DNA of 64,000 nucleotides from Herbaspirillum aquaticum. Lineage in GTDB: Bacteria > Pseudomonadota > Gammaproteobacteria > Burkholderiales > Burkholderiaceae_D. Where the stretch lies: assembly GCF_002213425.1 (NCBI RefSeq), contig NZ_NJGV01000008.1:62001-126000 (forward strand), in the 5' to 3' direction. The notes below the pieces were generated by a model. The model made no database searches and was not told the DNA's origin. It saw nothing but the letters and a program-made list of their open reading frames with translations. The position numbers were made by a program, and so were the translations under genes. How positions within the stretch are numbered: the stretch's first letter is position 1; each line of letters begins with the position of its first letter. Positions 8,114 to 17,877 of the stretch are shown piece by piece.

Positions 8114-9200
8114 ACGCATGCGCTTCCCCCTGCGTCTGGAACTGCGCGGTGCGCCCTCCAAGACCATGACTTATCTGTCGCCGGTGATCGCCATCGTCGC
8201 CACCCTGTTCCTGGGGGCGTTGCTGTTCCTGGCACTGGGCAAGGATCCGCTGGCGGGCCTGAAGGTATTCCTGGTCGATCCGTTCAACGGCAAGCGCGCC
8301 ATCAGCGAGCTGCTGCTCAAATCCGTACCGCTGATCCTGTGCGCGCTGGGGCTGGCGGTGTGCTTCCGCGCCAGCATCTGGAATATCGGTGCCGAAGGCC
8401 AGTTCACCGTCGGTGCGCTCTGTTCGGGGGCCATGCTGGTGTGGCTGGATGTGCCGGGACACGGCATCTCCGGCGGCATGGGGCTGGTGCTCATGATCGT
8501 GGCCGGCATCATCGGCGGTGCCTTGTGGGCGGCCATCACCGCTTACCTGCGTGACCAGTTCAATGCCAATGAAATCCTGGTCTCGCTGATGCTGACCTAT
8601 GTGGCGCAGCTGCTGCTGATGTGGGCCGTCAATGGTCCGCTGAAGGATCCCAATGGCATGAATTTCCCGCAATCGAAGGTGTTCTCCAGCGAATTCATGC
8701 TGCCCATGCTGATGTCGGGCACGCGCCTGCATATCGGCTTTGCGGTGGCCATCGTCGCAGCCATCCTGATGGCCATCTTCATGATGCGCAGCCTGCGCGG
8801 CTTCTCGCTCATGGTCGGTGGCGTGGCGCCGCATGCGGCGCGCTATGCGGGCTTCTCGGCACGTTCGGCCTTGTGGGTCTCGCTGCTGATCTCGGGTGCC
8901 TTTGCCGGACTGGCCGGCGCCTTCGAGATCGCCGGTCCGATCGGGCAGCTGCTGCCGTCGGTGTCGCCGGGCTATGGGTTCGCCGCCATCATCGTGGCCT
9001 TCATCGGCCGCCTGCATCCGGTCGGCGCCATCCTGGGCGGGCTGATCATGTCGTTGCTGTACCTGGGCGGCGAGCTGGCGCAGTCGCGCCTGGGCCTGCC
9101 CTCGGCCATCACGGGCGTGTTCCAGGGCATGCTGCTGTTCCTGCTGCTGGCCTGCGATACGCTCATCGATTACCGCCTGGCGTGGAAAAAGAAAGTCTAA
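8106..9200 (+). CDS. Nucleoside ABC transporter permease (BPD_transp_2 family)
   Basis: 364 residues, about ten hydrophobic segments. It carries the LGLAVCFRASIWNIGAEGQF block near residue 85, which is typical of the first permease of BMP-type importers (YufP/NupP-like). It pairs with the second permease, 16 bp downstream, to form the membrane channel. The start overlaps the ATPase gene by 8 bp, so translation is probably coupled. Substrate assignment rests on the neighbouring BMP lipoprotein and on family knowledge. Confidence 0.9.
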   Translation: MAERMRFPLRLELRGAPSKTMTYLSPVIAIVATLFLGALLFLALGKDPLAGLKVFLVDPFNGKRAISELLLKSVPLILCALGLAVCFRASIWNIGAEGQFTVGALCSGAMLVWLDVPGHGISGGMGLVLMIVAGIIGGALWAAITAYLRDQFNANEILVSLMLTYVAQLLLMWAVNGPLKDPNGMNFPQSKVFSSEFMLPMLMSGTRLHIGFAVAIVAAILMAIFMMRSLRGFSLMVGGVAPHAARYAGFSARSALWVSLLISGAFAGLAGAFEIAGPIGQLLPSVSPGYGFAAIIVAFIGRLHPVGAILGGLIMSLLYLGGELAQSRLGLPSAITGVFQGMLLFLLLACDTLIDYRLAWKKKV

Positions 9201-9216
9201 GGAATCAGGACAGGAC

Positions 9217-10137
9217 ATGGAACAACTCGCTCCTCTCATCGCAGCCTCCATCAATGCCGGCACACCCTTGCTGCTGGCGGCCATCGGGCTGTTGATCAAT
9301 GAACGCTCCGGCGTGCTCAACCTGGGTGCCGAAGGCATGATGCTGGTGGCGGCCATCGCCGGTTTCGCGGTCGGCTATGCCACCAAGAGCCCGCTCCTGG
9401 GCTTTGTCGCCGGTGCCGTCTGCGGCATGCTGATGGCCACGCTCTTTGCCTGGCTGGCGCTGCGCCTGGCCACCAACCAGGTCGCCACCGGCCTGGCGCT
9501 GTCGATCTTCGGGGCCGGCCTGTCGGCCTTCGTCGGCCAGCGCTTCGTGGGCCTGGCCCTGCCGGCGCAACCGAATTCGATTCCGCTGCTGGGGGATATT
9601 CCCTTCCTCGGCAAGGCGCTGTTCCACCAGCACTGGATGAGCTATGTCGCCTTCGCGCTGTGCCTGGCCAGCATCTGGTTCCTGTATCGCACACGGGCCG
9701 GGCTGGTCCTGCGCGCCGTGGGCGAGTCGCCGGAATCGGCGCATGCGCTGGGCTATTCGGTGCGCGGCATCCGCTACCTGGCGCTGCTGTTCGGGGGCGC
9801 CTGCTGCGGCCTGGCGGGTGCCTACATGTCGCTGGTCTATACCCCGATGTGGGTCGAGGGCCTGGTGGCCGGACGCGGCTGGATCGCGCTGGCCCTGACC
9901 GCCTTCGCCACCTGGCGTCCGGCACGCGTCTTGCTGGGTTCGCTGCTGTTTGGCGGCGTGACCATCGCGCAGTTCTACCTGCAGGGCATGGGGGTGACGG
10001 TGCCCTCGCAGATCCTGTCGATGGCCCCGTACCTGGCCACCATCGTGGTGCTGGCGCTGATCTCGCGCAACCCCGACTGGATCCGCCTGAACATGCCGGC
10101 GTCGCTGGGCAAGCCGTTCCGTCCGGGCGCTTCCTGA
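9217..10137 (+). CDS. Nucleoside ABC transporter permease, second subunit
   Basis: 306 residues, strongly hydrophobic. It contains LLINERSGVLNLGAEGMMLVAA near residue 25-46, the hallmark of the YufQ/NupQ-like second permease of the BMP transporter family. Upstream AAGGAATCAGGACAGG gives ribosome binding. It belongs to the four-gene operon 6563-11366. Confidence 0.9.
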   Translation: MEQLAPLIAASINAGTPLLLAAIGLLINERSGVLNLGAEGMMLVAAIAGFAVGYATKSPLLGFVAGAVCGMLMATLFAWLALRLATNQVATGLALSIFGAGLSAFVGQRFVGLALPAQPNSIPLLGDIPFLGKALFHQHWMSYVAFALCLASIWFLYRTRAGLVLRAVGESPESAHALGYSVRGIRYLALLFGGACCGLAGAYMSLVYTPMWVEGLVAGRGWIALALTAFATWRPARVLLGSLLFGGVTIAQFYLQGMGVTVPSQILSMAPYLATIVVLALISRNPDWIRLNMPASLGKPFRPGAS

Positions 10138-10226
10138 ACCATTGATCTCGTTTATCTCGTTTAAATCGTTTATTCCGTTTTTGTAGCAGCACTTGCATTT
10201 ATCCACTGACCTTGAGGGAGAACACA

Positions 10227-11366
10227 ATGAAGATTTCGCGCAGGGCATCCTTGACGATGCTCGCCACCCTGGCCGCAGCAACCCTGATCGGTTGCGGCAA
10301 GAAGGAAGAACCTGCTGCCGCCGCGCCCGCTGCTGCGCCGGCTGCCGCCGCACCGGCGGCTGATCCGCTGAAGGTCGCCTTCGTCTACATCGGCCCGGTC
10401 GGTGACGCCGGCTGGACCTTCGCGCATGACAAGGGCCGCAAGGCAGTCGAAGAAAAGTTCGGCGACAAGGTCAAGACCACCTTCGTGGAAAACATTCCTG
10501 AATCCGCAGCGGACGCCGAGCGCGTCTTCCGCCAGCTGGCCACCGACGGCAACAAGCTGATCTTCGGCACCACCTTCGGCTACATGGAAGCCATGCTCAA
10601 GGTCGCCAAGGAATTCCCGGATGTGAAGTTCGAACACGCCACCGGCTTCAAGACCGCCGACAACCTGGCGCAATACGATGTGCGCACCTATGAAGGCGCT
10701 TACCTGGCCGGCGTGGTCGCGGGCAAGATGAGCAAGTCCGGCAAGCTGGGCGTGGTGGCTTCGGTGCCGATTCCTGAAGTGATCCGCAACATCGACTCCT
10801 TCACCCTGGGTGCGCGTTCGGTCAACCCGAAGGCCACCACCGCCGTGGTCTGGGTCAACAAGTGGTTCGATCCGGGCAAGGAACGTGAAGCCGCCACCAC
10901 CCTGATCGGCCAGGGCGTGGACGTGCTGATGCAGAACACCGACTCCGCCGCCGTGGTACAGACCGCGCAGGAAAAGGGCGTGTATGCCTTCGGCTGGGAC
11001 AGCGACATGACCAGCTTCGGCCCCAAGGCCCACCTGGCTGCTTCCATGATCAACTGGGGCGTGTATTACACGGCGCGCGTGCAAGCCGTGCTGGATGGCT
11101 CGTGGAAGAGCAGCACCAGCTGGATCGGCCTGAAGGAAAACGGCATCGACCTGGCCGCCTTCAATCCTGAACTGCCGGCCGACGTGAAGTCGCTGGTGGA
11201 AGAGCGCAAGAAGGGCATCGTCGACGGCTCGGCCCCGATCTGGAAGGGTCCGATCAAGGACAACGCCGGCAAGGAAGTGCTGGGCAAGGACGCCGTGGCC
11301 GATGACGGCTTCCTGCATGGCATCAAGTTCTACGTCGAGGGCGTGGACGGCAAGGTACCGGGCTGA
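10227..11366 (+). CDS. BMP-family (PnrA-like) purine nucleoside-binding lipoprotein
   Basis: 379 residues. The signal peptide ends in the lipobox LIGC (Cys about residue 22), followed by an Ala/Pro-rich spacer (about 27-46) that would tether the domain to the inner membrane. The binding domain starts KVAFVYIGPVGDAGWTFAHDKGR, the signature of the Bmp/Med/PnrA family that captures purine nucleosides for ABC import. ATG 10227 follows GAGGGAG at 8 nt. An in-frame TTG at 10212 is less likely. It lies 89 bp after the permeases, perhaps with extra expression, and ends in a strong terminator. Confidence 0.9.
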   Translation: MKISRRASLTMLATLAAATLIGCGKKEEPAAAAPAAAPAAAAPAADPLKVAFVYIGPVGDAGWTFAHDKGRKAVEEKFGDKVKTTFVENIPESAADAERVFRQLATDGNKLIFGTTFGYMEAMLKVAKEFPDVKFEHATGFKTADNLAQYDVRTYEGAYLAGVVAGKMSKSGKLGVVASVPIPEVIRNIDSFTLGARSVNPKATTAVVWVNKWFDPGKEREAATTLIGQGVDVLMQNTDSAAVVQTAQEKGVYAFGWDSDMTSFGPKAHLAASMINWGVYYTARVQAVLDGSWKSSTSWIGLKENGIDLAAFNPELPADVKSLVEERKKGIVDGSAPIWKGPIKDNAGKEVLGKDAVADDGFLHGIKFYVEGVDGKVPG

Positions 11367-11418
11367 TTTCCGGATGGCTCCCCGGCGCTGCTGTCAGGCG
11401 GCCGGGGCAGGCTTCAAG

Positions 11419-11456
11419 AAAACCGCTGGCATCGTGAGGTGCCGGCGGTTTTTTTT
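11419..11456 (+). terminator. Intrinsic terminator of the BMP operon
   Basis: AACCGCTGGCA pairs with TGCCGGCGGTT around a short loop, followed by a run of eight T. It ends the nucleoside importer operon. Confidence 0.9.
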
Positions 11457-11602
11457 GGCAATGTGCGCTCTCGCCGGGGCACTTTTCTCTCAGAAATCTT
11501 CACGACTGCAACTTTTGCCGAATCACCGAACAGTCTTGGCCAGCTCACCATCGGCTCGCCGAAAACCCCCGTTCCACCGCTATCGCAGCCGCATCCAGCC
11601 TG

Positions 11603-11608
11603 TATAAT
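11603..11608 (+). promoter_or_regulatory. Likely -10 element of the minCDE promoter
   Basis: A perfect TATAAT at 11603-11608 lies 68 bp before minC. No convincing -35 is seen 17 bp upstream, so position is suggestive only. The gap 11367-11675 otherwise holds the BMP terminator and no gene. Confidence 0.45.
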
Positions 11609-11675
11609 GCACACCCAAACCGGGTGGAAAGCCTGCATTTTCCTTCACTTTCCGCCGCATTGAACTACAGGATTT

Positions 11676-12473
11676 ATGCAAAAAGCGCGCAAACCGATCG
11701 AAATCAAAATTTCCACTGTAGTTGCCATTTCGGCAATCCTGCATGAAACCGATCCGACTTCGCTGGAAAAAGCCCTGAAGGAAATGACCGGCGGCGTCGC
11801 CGATTTCTTCGAAGACGAATTCGCGGTGCTGGATATCGGCACCCTGGATGCGGCAGCCGCTGCGGCCATCGACTGGAGCGCCGTGGTGGCCCTGTTCAAG
11901 CGCTTCCGCTTGAATACGGTGGCCGTGCGCAATGCGCCGGAAGAATTGCATGGCGGCATCGTCGCCCAGGGCCTGGCCATCGACAACTCGGCGGTGGCCG
12001 GTGCCGGCACCGCCAATGCGCGGGCGCAAGAGGCGGCAGCCCAGCAAGCCGCACCAGCACCAACCCCGCCAGCCGCCCCGGTGGCTCCGCCTGCTGCCGC
12101 TGCACCCGCTCCCCAGCCCGCCCCGGCCCCGGTGGCCAACACCGTGGTGATCGACACCCCGGTGCGCGCCGGCCAGCGCATCTATGCGCGCGGCGCCGAC
12201 CTGGTGGTGCTGGCCGTGGTCAACAACGGCGCCGAGCTCATTGCCGATGGCTGCATCCACGTCTACGCGCCGTTGCGCGGCCGTGCCCTGGCCGGTGCCT
12301 CGGGCAATACGAGCGCGCGCATCTTCGCTGCTTCACTGGAAGCGGAACTGGTTTCCATTGCGGGGGTCTATCGGACCTTCGAGAACGGTCATGCTCCGGA
12401 GCTCGTCGGCAAGCAGGTGCAGGTGCGCCTGCAAGGCGAACGTATCGACGTGCTGCCCATGTCGGCGTCGTAA
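11676..12473 (+). CDS. minC: Septum site-determining protein MinC
   Basis: 265 residues. The N-terminal domain (about 1-105) inhibits FtsZ. An Ala/Pro-rich linker (about 118-155) joins it to the C-terminal beta-helix domain (about 160-262; [23 protein letters not shown]), which dimerises and binds MinD. MinC blocks Z-ring assembly near the poles. It is first in minCDE with 72 bp before minD. The linker is long and nearly all Ala/Pro, as often seen in high-GC betaproteobacteria. Confidence 0.95.
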   Translation: MQKARKPIEIKISTVVAISAILHETDPTSLEKALKEMTGGVADFFEDEFAVLDIGTLDAAAAAAIDWSAVVALFKRFRLNTVAVRNAPEELHGGIVAQGLAIDNSAVAGAGTANARAQEAAAQQAAPAPTPPAAPVAPPAAAAPAPQPAPAPVANTVVIDTPVRAGQRIYARGADLVVLAVVNNGAELIADGCIHVYAPLRGRALAGASGNTSARIFAASLEAELVSIAGVYRTFENGHAPELVGKQVQVRLQGERIDVLPMSAS

Positions 12474-12545
12474 GGCTCCGGCGTAAATCATTTAAACGAA
12501 TCCAGCCGGGACCGCCGGCGTACTGTTCTTCTTAAGGAGTTTTTC

Positions 12546-13361
12546 GTGGCAAAAATCATCGTTGTGACTTCGGGTAAGGGCGGCGTCGGCAAAACGACGT
12601 CCAGCGCCAGTTTCGCATCGGGCCTGGCCATGCGCGGCCACAAGACGGCCGTGATCGACTTCGACGTCGGTCTGCGCAACCTGGACCTGATCATGGGCTG
12701 CGAACGCCGCGTGGTCTACGACCTCATCAACGTGATCAACAAGGAAGCCACGCTGAACCAGGCCCTGATCAAGGACAAGCACTGCGACAACCTGTTCATC
12801 CTGCCGGCCTCGCAAACCCGCGACAAGGACGCCCTGACCGAAGAAGGCGTGGAGCGTGTCCTCAACGACCTCTCCAAGATGGACTTCGAATACATCATCT
12901 GCGACTCCCCGGCCGGCATCGAGCACGGTGCGGTGATGGCGCTGACCTTCGCCGACGAAGCCATCGTGGTCTCCAACCCCGAAGTGTCGTCGGTGCGCGA
13001 CTCGGACCGCATCCTCGGCATCATCCAGGCCAAGTCGCGCCGCGCCTCCTCGGGCGGCGAGCCGGTCAAGGAGCACCTGCTCATCACCCGCTATTCCCCC
13101 AAGCGCGTGGAAGATGGCGAAATGCTGTCCTATACCGATGTGCAGGAAATCCTGCGCATTCCCTTGATCGGCATCATCCCCGAATCGGAAACCGTGCTGC
13201 AGGCCTCCAACCAGGGTTCCCCCGCCATCCACATGAAGGACAGCGACGTGGCCCAGGCCTACCAGGACGTGGTATCGCGCTTCCTCGGCGAGACCGTCGA
13301 GCTGCGTTTCACCACCTACGAAAAGCCGGGCTTCCTGCAGCGCATCTTCGGAGGTAAGTGA
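12546..13361 (+). CDS. minD: Septum site-determining protein MinD (ATPase)
   Basis: 271 residues. The deviant Walker A KGGVGKTT is at about 10-17, the [10 protein letters not shown] switch region near 43-52, and CDSPAGIE near 120. A C-terminal amphipathic tail ([12 protein letters not shown]) should bind membrane. MinD oscillates pole to pole with MinE and recruits MinC. The GTG start is supported by AAGGAG upstream. minE begins one base after the stop. Confidence 0.97.
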   Translation: MAKIIVVTSGKGGVGKTTSSASFASGLAMRGHKTAVIDFDVGLRNLDLIMGCERRVVYDLINVINKEATLNQALIKDKHCDNLFILPASQTRDKDALTEEGVERVLNDLSKMDFEYIICDSPAGIEHGAVMALTFADEAIVVSNPEVSSVRDSDRILGIIQAKSRRASSGGEPVKEHLLITRYSPKRVEDGEMLSYTDVQEILRIPLIGIIPESETVLQASNQGSPAIHMKDSDVAQAYQDVVSRFLGETVELRFTTYEKPGFLQRIFGGK

Positions 13362-13362
13362 C

Positions 13363-13632
13363 ATGTCCCTGCTTTCTTTCCTGTTCCCCAGCAAGCCCAA
13401 AAGTGCGGTGGCGGCGAAGGAGCGGCTGCAGATCATCATCGCCCGCGAGCGTTCCAACGGCCGCCAGGGTCCGGACTTCCTGCCGGCGCTGCACAAGGAA
13501 CTCATTGAGGTCATCTCCAAGTACACCAAGGTCAATGCCGACGACATCAAGATCTCGCTGGACCGCCAGGGCAACCTGGAAGTGCTGGATGTGAACGTGG
13601 TGCTGCCCGACAGCGACGTACCGGCTGCCTGA
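13363..13632 (+). CDS. minE: Cell division topological specificity factor MinE
   Basis: 89 residues, the usual length. An N-terminal amphipathic/MinD-contact helix ([10 protein letters not shown]... [11 protein letters not shown]) precedes the C-terminal topological domain. MinE stimulates MinD ATPase and drives the oscillation. It starts one base after minD, with GGAGG inside the end of minD, so the two are translationally coupled. A terminator follows. Confidence 0.96.
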   Translation: MSLLSFLFPSKPKSAVAAKERLQIIIARERSNGRQGPDFLPALHKELIEVISKYTKVNADDIKISLDRQGNLEVLDVNVVLPDSDVPAA

Positions 13633-13659
13633 GCGCGCACGCCGCAGCCTGCATGAAGA

Positions 13660-13686
13660 AAAGGGCAGCCCAGGCTGCCCTTTTTG
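13660..13686 (+). terminator. Intrinsic terminator of minCDE
   Basis: Stem GGGCAGCC / GGCTGCCC with a tiny loop, then TTTTT. Confidence 0.88.
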
Positions 13687-13754
13687 CCAATACGGTCCAC
13701 CACCCCGGGGAGCCGTGCGTTGACTGCCTTTGACTTCCATCCTGAACAGATGCA

Positions 13755-14456
13755 ATGAAAATCGGGATTCTTTCCAAAGACGCCGACACCGTGACCCTGG
13801 TCACGCAACTGGCCGATCGCCATGAATGCCAGGTCTACAGCGGTGTGGAGGGCTTTGCTGCGGCCTGTGCCGACCGTGCCAACCTGGTCGTGCTGGATCT
13901 GGACGACCTGCAGCGGCATCAGCACGCGGTCACCATGCTGGTCCAGCAGCATCGCCCGCCGGCGGCCTCCAAGGCGCGTCCGGTGGTGCTGCTGCTGTGC
14001 ACCCCCGCCCACCAGCACTGGCTGCGCAACCTGCGCATGGCCGGTGCCGATGACTTCCTGGTCAAACCGGTGGAGCGCCAGGAACTGGCCCTGCGCCTGG
14101 ACCTGCTGCTGCTGGCCGCGCAGCCGTACGAAGCGCCGCCCAGCGTGGTGGAAGCCGGCGGCTTCATGGTCGACCTGGCACGCCTGCGCATCACCCATCC
14201 CGAGCGGCCCGGCCTGGATGCCACGCTCACCCGCAAGGAAGTCGAACTGGCGCTGCTGTTCATGCAGCACCTGGGACGCCCGCTGTCGCGCGCCTTCCTG
14301 CAGGAGCGCATCTGGGGCGCCGAACCGGAAACCCCCACCCGCACCATCGATACCCACGTCTCGCGCATCCGCACCAAGCTCAAGCTGCATCCGGGCAATG
14401 GCTACCAGCTCGCCACCGTCTACGGCTATGGCTACCAGCTGGAACGGCTGGAATAG
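13755..14456 (+). CDS. OmpR-family response regulator, orphan
   Basis: 233 residues. The receiver domain (1-120) has a likely phospho-acceptor Asp48 in VVLDLDD, an acidic residue at D9 and the conserved Lys in FLVKPVERQEL near 100. The C-terminal winged-helix domain (about 140-230) has the TRKEVELALLFMQHLGRPLSR and TIDTHVSRIRTKL motifs. No histidine kinase is next to it, so it is an orphan. It sits between minCDE and hemA, 122 bp after minE and beyond a terminator. Target genes are unknown. Confidence 0.88.
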   Translation: MKIGILSKDADTVTLVTQLADRHECQVYSGVEGFAAACADRANLVVLDLDDLQRHQHAVTMLVQQHRPPAASKARPVVLLLCTPAHQHWLRNLRMAGADDFLVKPVERQELALRLDLLLLAAQPYEAPPSVVEAGGFMVDLARLRITHPERPGLDATLTRKEVELALLFMQHLGRPLSRAFLQERIWGAEPETPTRTIDTHVSRIRTKLKLHPGNGYQLATVYGYGYQLERLE

Positions 14457-14567
14457 CGCGCCGCACAGTGTTGCATCGGCGCCCCGGCCATCTGCGCCAA
14501 GCCTGATCCATGTCAGGGACATATACCGATTATCAGGGGGCGCCCCAACCCGAAAGTGGGCAAAGAG

Positions 14568-14573
14568 TATAAT
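14568..14573 (+). promoter_or_regulatory. Possible hemA -10 element
   Basis: A perfect TATAAT at 14568-14573, 136 bp before hemA, in an otherwise gene-free gap 14457-14709. The -35 region is not consensus. Confidence 0.35.
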
Positions 14574-14709
14574 TATTCCCAAAACCGGGGCCGAATCTGT
14601 CTGATTTTGTACGAATTGCATTGATTCCTACGCTTTTCATTCAGGTTCACAGCCATAGAAGTGCAATATCCCAGCTCATCTGCACTGCTGCCTTTTAGTC
14701 GATTCTTCC

Positions 14710-16002
14710 ATGCATTTGCTCGCCGTCGGACTCAACCACACTACCGCGCCGGTCTCGCTGCGCGAGAAAGTGGCATTCCCCGCTGACCAGATCGGTCAGG
14801 CGGTGGCGTCCGCGCGTGCGTGGTTCGGGGGGCATGACAAGATCGTGGCCTCGGGCGAGGCCGCCATCCTTTCCACCTGCAACCGCACCGAGCTGTATGC
14901 GGCGGCAGCCGCCGGGCAAGACGGCGTGGAATTCGCCATCGACCGCACCGCGCAGTTCCTGGCCGAGTACCACCACATTCCCTACGCCGACCTGCGTCCC
15001 TACCTGTACTCGCTGCCGCAGGACAATGCCGTGCGCCATGCCTTCCGCGTCGCCTCCGGGCTGGACTCGATGGTGCTGGGCGAGCCGCAGATCCTGGGCC
15101 AGATGAAAGATGCGGTCCGCCAGGCCGATGCCGCCGGCGGGCTGGGCACGTATCTGCACCAGCTGTTCCAGCGCACCTTTGCGGTTGCCAAGGAAGTGCG
15201 CAGCACCACCGAAATCGGCGCGCACAGCGTCTCGATGGCCGCGGCCGCCGTGCGGCTGTCGCAGCGCATCTTCGATTCGATCTCCGGCCAGAACGTGCTC
15301 TTCATCGGCGCGGGCGAAATGATCGAGCTGTGCGCCACGCACTTCGCGGCCCAGAATCCCAAGACCCTGACGGTGGCCAACCGCACCATGGAACGCGGCG
15401 AAACCCTGGCCCATCGCTTCAGCGGCCGTGCCATCCGCCTGGCCGACCTGCCGGAGCAACTGGCCAGCTTCGACATCGTGGTGTCCTGTACCGCCTCGCA
15501 GCTGCCCATCATCGGCCTCGGTCTGGTGGAACGGGCCGTCAAGGCACGCCGCCACAAACCCATCTTCATGGTCGACCTGGCCGTGCCGCGCGATATCGAG
15601 GCCGAAGTCGGCCGCCTGGACGACGTCTTCCTCTACACGGTGGATGACCTGGCCTCGGTGGTCCAAAGCGGCGTCGAAAACCGCCAGGCGGCGGTCGCCC
15701 AGGCCGAAGCCATCATCGAAACCCGGGTGCAATCCTTCATGCACTGGATCGACAGTCGCGCCATGGTGCCGCTGATCCAGGACCTGCACGAAACCGGCGA
15801 GGCCCTGCGCCTGGCCGAACTGGAGCGCGCACGCCGCATGCTGGCCAAGGGCGAGGATGTGGAAGCGGTGCTCGATGCCCTCTCCAAAGGCCTGACCGCC
15901 AAGTTCCTGCACGGCCCGCAACAGGCCCTGCATCACGCCCAGGGCGAACAGCGCAGCCAGCTGGTCTCGCTGCTGCCGCAACTGTTCCGCTCCAAGCGTT
16001 AG
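14710..16002 (+). CDS. hemA: Glutamyl-tRNA reductase
   Basis: 430 residues. HemA uses NADPH to reduce glutamyl-tRNA to glutamate-1-semialdehyde, the first committed step of C5-pathway tetrapyrrole synthesis. The catalytic Cys lies in STCNRTELY (C57). A later region ([15 protein letters not shown]) and the NADPH site FIGAGEM follow, then a C-terminal dimerisation helix. The start [10 protein letters not shown] is family-typical. prfA follows at 104 bp, a widely conserved order in proteobacteria. Confidence 0.97.
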   Translation: MHLLAVGLNHTTAPVSLREKVAFPADQIGQAVASARAWFGGHDKIVASGEAAILSTCNRTELYAAAAAGQDGVEFAIDRTAQFLAEYHHIPYADLRPYLYSLPQDNAVRHAFRVASGLDSMVLGEPQILGQMKDAVRQADAAGGLGTYLHQLFQRTFAVAKEVRSTTEIGAHSVSMAAAAVRLSQRIFDSISGQNVLFIGAGEMIELCATHFAAQNPKTLTVANRTMERGETLAHRFSGRAIRLADLPEQLASFDIVVSCTASQLPIIGLGLVERAVKARRHKPIFMVDLAVPRDIEAEVGRLDDVFLYTVDDLASVVQSGVENRQAAVAQAEAIIETRVQSFMHWIDSRAMVPLIQDLHETGEALRLAELERARRMLAKGEDVEAVLDALSKGLTAKFLHGPQQALHHAQGEQRSQLVSLLPQLFRSKR

Positions 16003-16106
16003 CGCCTTCCGCCCGGCTGGCCGCTGTCTGCGGCTGGCACCCTCGCGCCGTCGCCGACGGCTGCCGTCGTCCCTTCATTGCTGACCGATACTGACTTCCC
16101 GACCTC

Positions 16107-17186
16107 ATGAAATCCTCAATGCTCGCCAAACTCGACCAGCTCGCCGAACGGCTGGAAGAGCTCAACAGCCTGCTGGCCCAGGAAGATGCCACGTCCAGCA
16201 TGGACAACTTCCGCAAAATGACCCGCGAACACGCCGAACTGGGCCCGCTGGTGGCGCTGTACCACGACTATGTGCAGGCCAGTGAAGATATCCGCACCGC
16301 CGGCGAGCTGCTGTCGGACCCCGATATGAAGGCTTTCGCCCAGGAAGAAATCGATGGCGCCAAGGCCCGCATGGAGGCGCTGGAGCTGGATCTGCAGAAG
16401 ATGCTGCTGCCCAAGGATCCCAATGATGAACGAAACATCTTCCTGGAAATCCGCGCCGGCACCGGAGGTGACGAATCGGCCCTGTTTGCCGGCGACCTGC
16501 TGCGCATGTACACCCGCTATGCCGAACGCCAGCGCTGGCAGGTGGAGATCGTCTCGGCCTCAGAATCGGAGCTGGGCGGCTACAAGGAAGTGATCGCCCG
16601 CATCGCCGGCTTCGGCGCCTATTCGCGCCTGAAGTTCGAATCCGGCGGCCACCGCGTGCAGCGCGTGCCGGCCACCGAGACCCAGGGCCGCATCCACACC
16701 TCCGCCTGCACAGTGGCGGTGATGCCCGAGGCCGATGAAGTCGAGGACGTCGACATCAACCCGGCCGACCTGCGCATCGATACCTACCGCGCCTCCGGTG
16801 CCGGCGGACAGCACATCAACAAGACCGATTCGGCCGTGCGCATCACCCACCTGCCGACCGGTATCGTGGTGGAATGCCAGGACGACCGCAGCCAGCACAA
16901 GAACAAGGCGCAGGCCATGAAAGTGCTGGCCGCCCGGATCAAGGACGTGCAGTTGCGCGAACAGCAATCCAAGGAGGCCGCCACCCGCAAGTCGCTCATC
17001 GGCTCGGGCGACCGCAGCGAGCGCATCCGCACCTACAATTTCCCGCAGGGGCGCATGACCGACCACCGCATCAACCTGACGCTCTACAAGCTCGATTTCA
17101 TCATGGATGGCGACCTGGACGAACTGACCAATGCCCTCATCACCGAGCACCAGGCCGAACTGCTGGCCCAGCTGGGCGACGACTGA
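16107..17186 (+). CDS. prfA: Peptide chain release factor 1
   Basis: 359 residues. RF1 recognises UAA and UAG stop codons through the PxT tripeptide (VPATETQG) and hydrolyses peptidyl-tRNA through the GGQ motif in [17 protein letters not shown] (near 233). The C-terminal [19 protein letters not shown] stretch is diagnostic. In many relatives prmC, which methylates the GGQ glutamine, follows directly; here dsbB intervenes. Confidence 0.98.
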   Translation: MKSSMLAKLDQLAERLEELNSLLAQEDATSSMDNFRKMTREHAELGPLVALYHDYVQASEDIRTAGELLSDPDMKAFAQEEIDGAKARMEALELDLQKMLLPKDPNDERNIFLEIRAGTGGDESALFAGDLLRMYTRYAERQRWQVEIVSASESELGGYKEVIARIAGFGAYSRLKFESGGHRVQRVPATETQGRIHTSACTVAVMPEADEVEDVDINPADLRIDTYRASGAGGQHINKTDSAVRITHLPTGIVVECQDDRSQHKNKAQAMKVLAARIKDVQLREQQSKEAATRKSLIGSGDRSERIRTYNFPQGRMTDHRINLTLYKLDFIMDGDLDELTNALITEHQAELLAQLGDD

Positions 17187-17290
17187 GGCCGCCGGAACCA
17201 AGCCGGGGGGATGGGTTCAGAGTGCCTTTGCCGCCGTTTTGCCTGCGCGGTCAGCATGCACGCAGGCCCGGACTTCTCTACAATCGCGTC

Positions 17291-17386
17291 ATGGCAAAAA
17301 AGCCGCCCGATCATTCGGGCGGTCCTGCCCATCGAACTGCCCCGACGCTGTCCCCCATTAATGAATCACTGAACCCTCAACCATGA
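17291..17386 (+). CDS. Putative 31-residue upstream reading frame before dsbB
   Basis: ATG 17291 to TGA 17386, a 31-codon frame whose stop overlaps the dsbB start as ATGA. It begins MAKKPPDHSGG and matches no family. TACAAT at 17279-17284 would place a transcription start on or next to its ATG, so it could be leaderless. A strong hairpin, CCGCCCGA / TCGGGCGG with a TCAT loop (17303-17322), lies inside it. Whether it is translated is unknown. Confidence 0.35.
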   Translation: MAKKPPDHSGGPAHRTAPTLSPINESLNPQP

Positions 17387-17877
17387 AATCATCCAAAGCG
17401 GTTTTCCTGCTGGTGGCGCTGGTCTGCGCTGCCCTGCTGGGCGTTGCCATGTACTTGCAGATCGTCGAAGAAATGCAGCCCTGCCCGCTGTGCGTCATCC
17501 AGCGCTACATGTTCGTCCTGGTGGGCGCCTTCGCCCTGATCGGCGCATTGATGCCCGAAGCGGCCCGCCGCGGCAGCGCCGGACTGGGCCTGCTGGCCGC
17601 GCTGGGCGGCGCCGGCACGGCGATCTGGCACCTGTATGTGAAGGCGCATCCGGGCGTGTCCTGCACCACCGATCCGCTGGAAACGGCACTGAACCAGCTG
17701 CCCACGGCCAAGCTGTGGCCGCAGATGTTCACGGCCGACGGGTTCTGCTCGGCGCCCTGGCCGCCCGTGTTCGGCCTGCAGATCCCCACCTGGTCGCTGA
17801 TCTGGTTCGGCGTGCTGGCCCTGGTGCTGGCCGTGCAACTGTTCAAGCGCGCACCGCGCACCACCATCTGGAAGTGA
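17383..17877 (+). CDS. dsbB: Disulfide bond formation protein B
   Basis: 164 residues and four hydrophobic helices. The first periplasmic loop holds Cys34-x-x-Cys37 (QPCPLC), and the second loop holds C94 and C122 (VSCTTDP and GFCSAPW), the two pairs DsbB needs to pass electrons from DsbA to quinone. It acts in the inner membrane. It is followed by prmC with a one-base overlap (TGATG). Confidence 0.93.
   Translation: MKSSKAVFLLVALVCAALLGVAMYLQIVEEMQPCPLCVIQRYMFVLVGAFALIGALMPEAARRGSAGLGLLAALGGAGTAIWHLYVKAHPGVSCTTDPLETALNQLPTAKLWPQMFTADGFCSAPWPPVFGLQIPTWSLIWFGVLALVLAVQLFKRAPRTTIWK

Noticed and set aside
12492-14621. 709-codon open frame on the minus strand opposite minCDE
   Set aside because: It is antisense to well-identified genes and is made of low-complexity His/Gly/Gln/Ala translation typical of high-GC shadow frames. 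The plus strand has clear MinD, MinE and response-regulator motifs.
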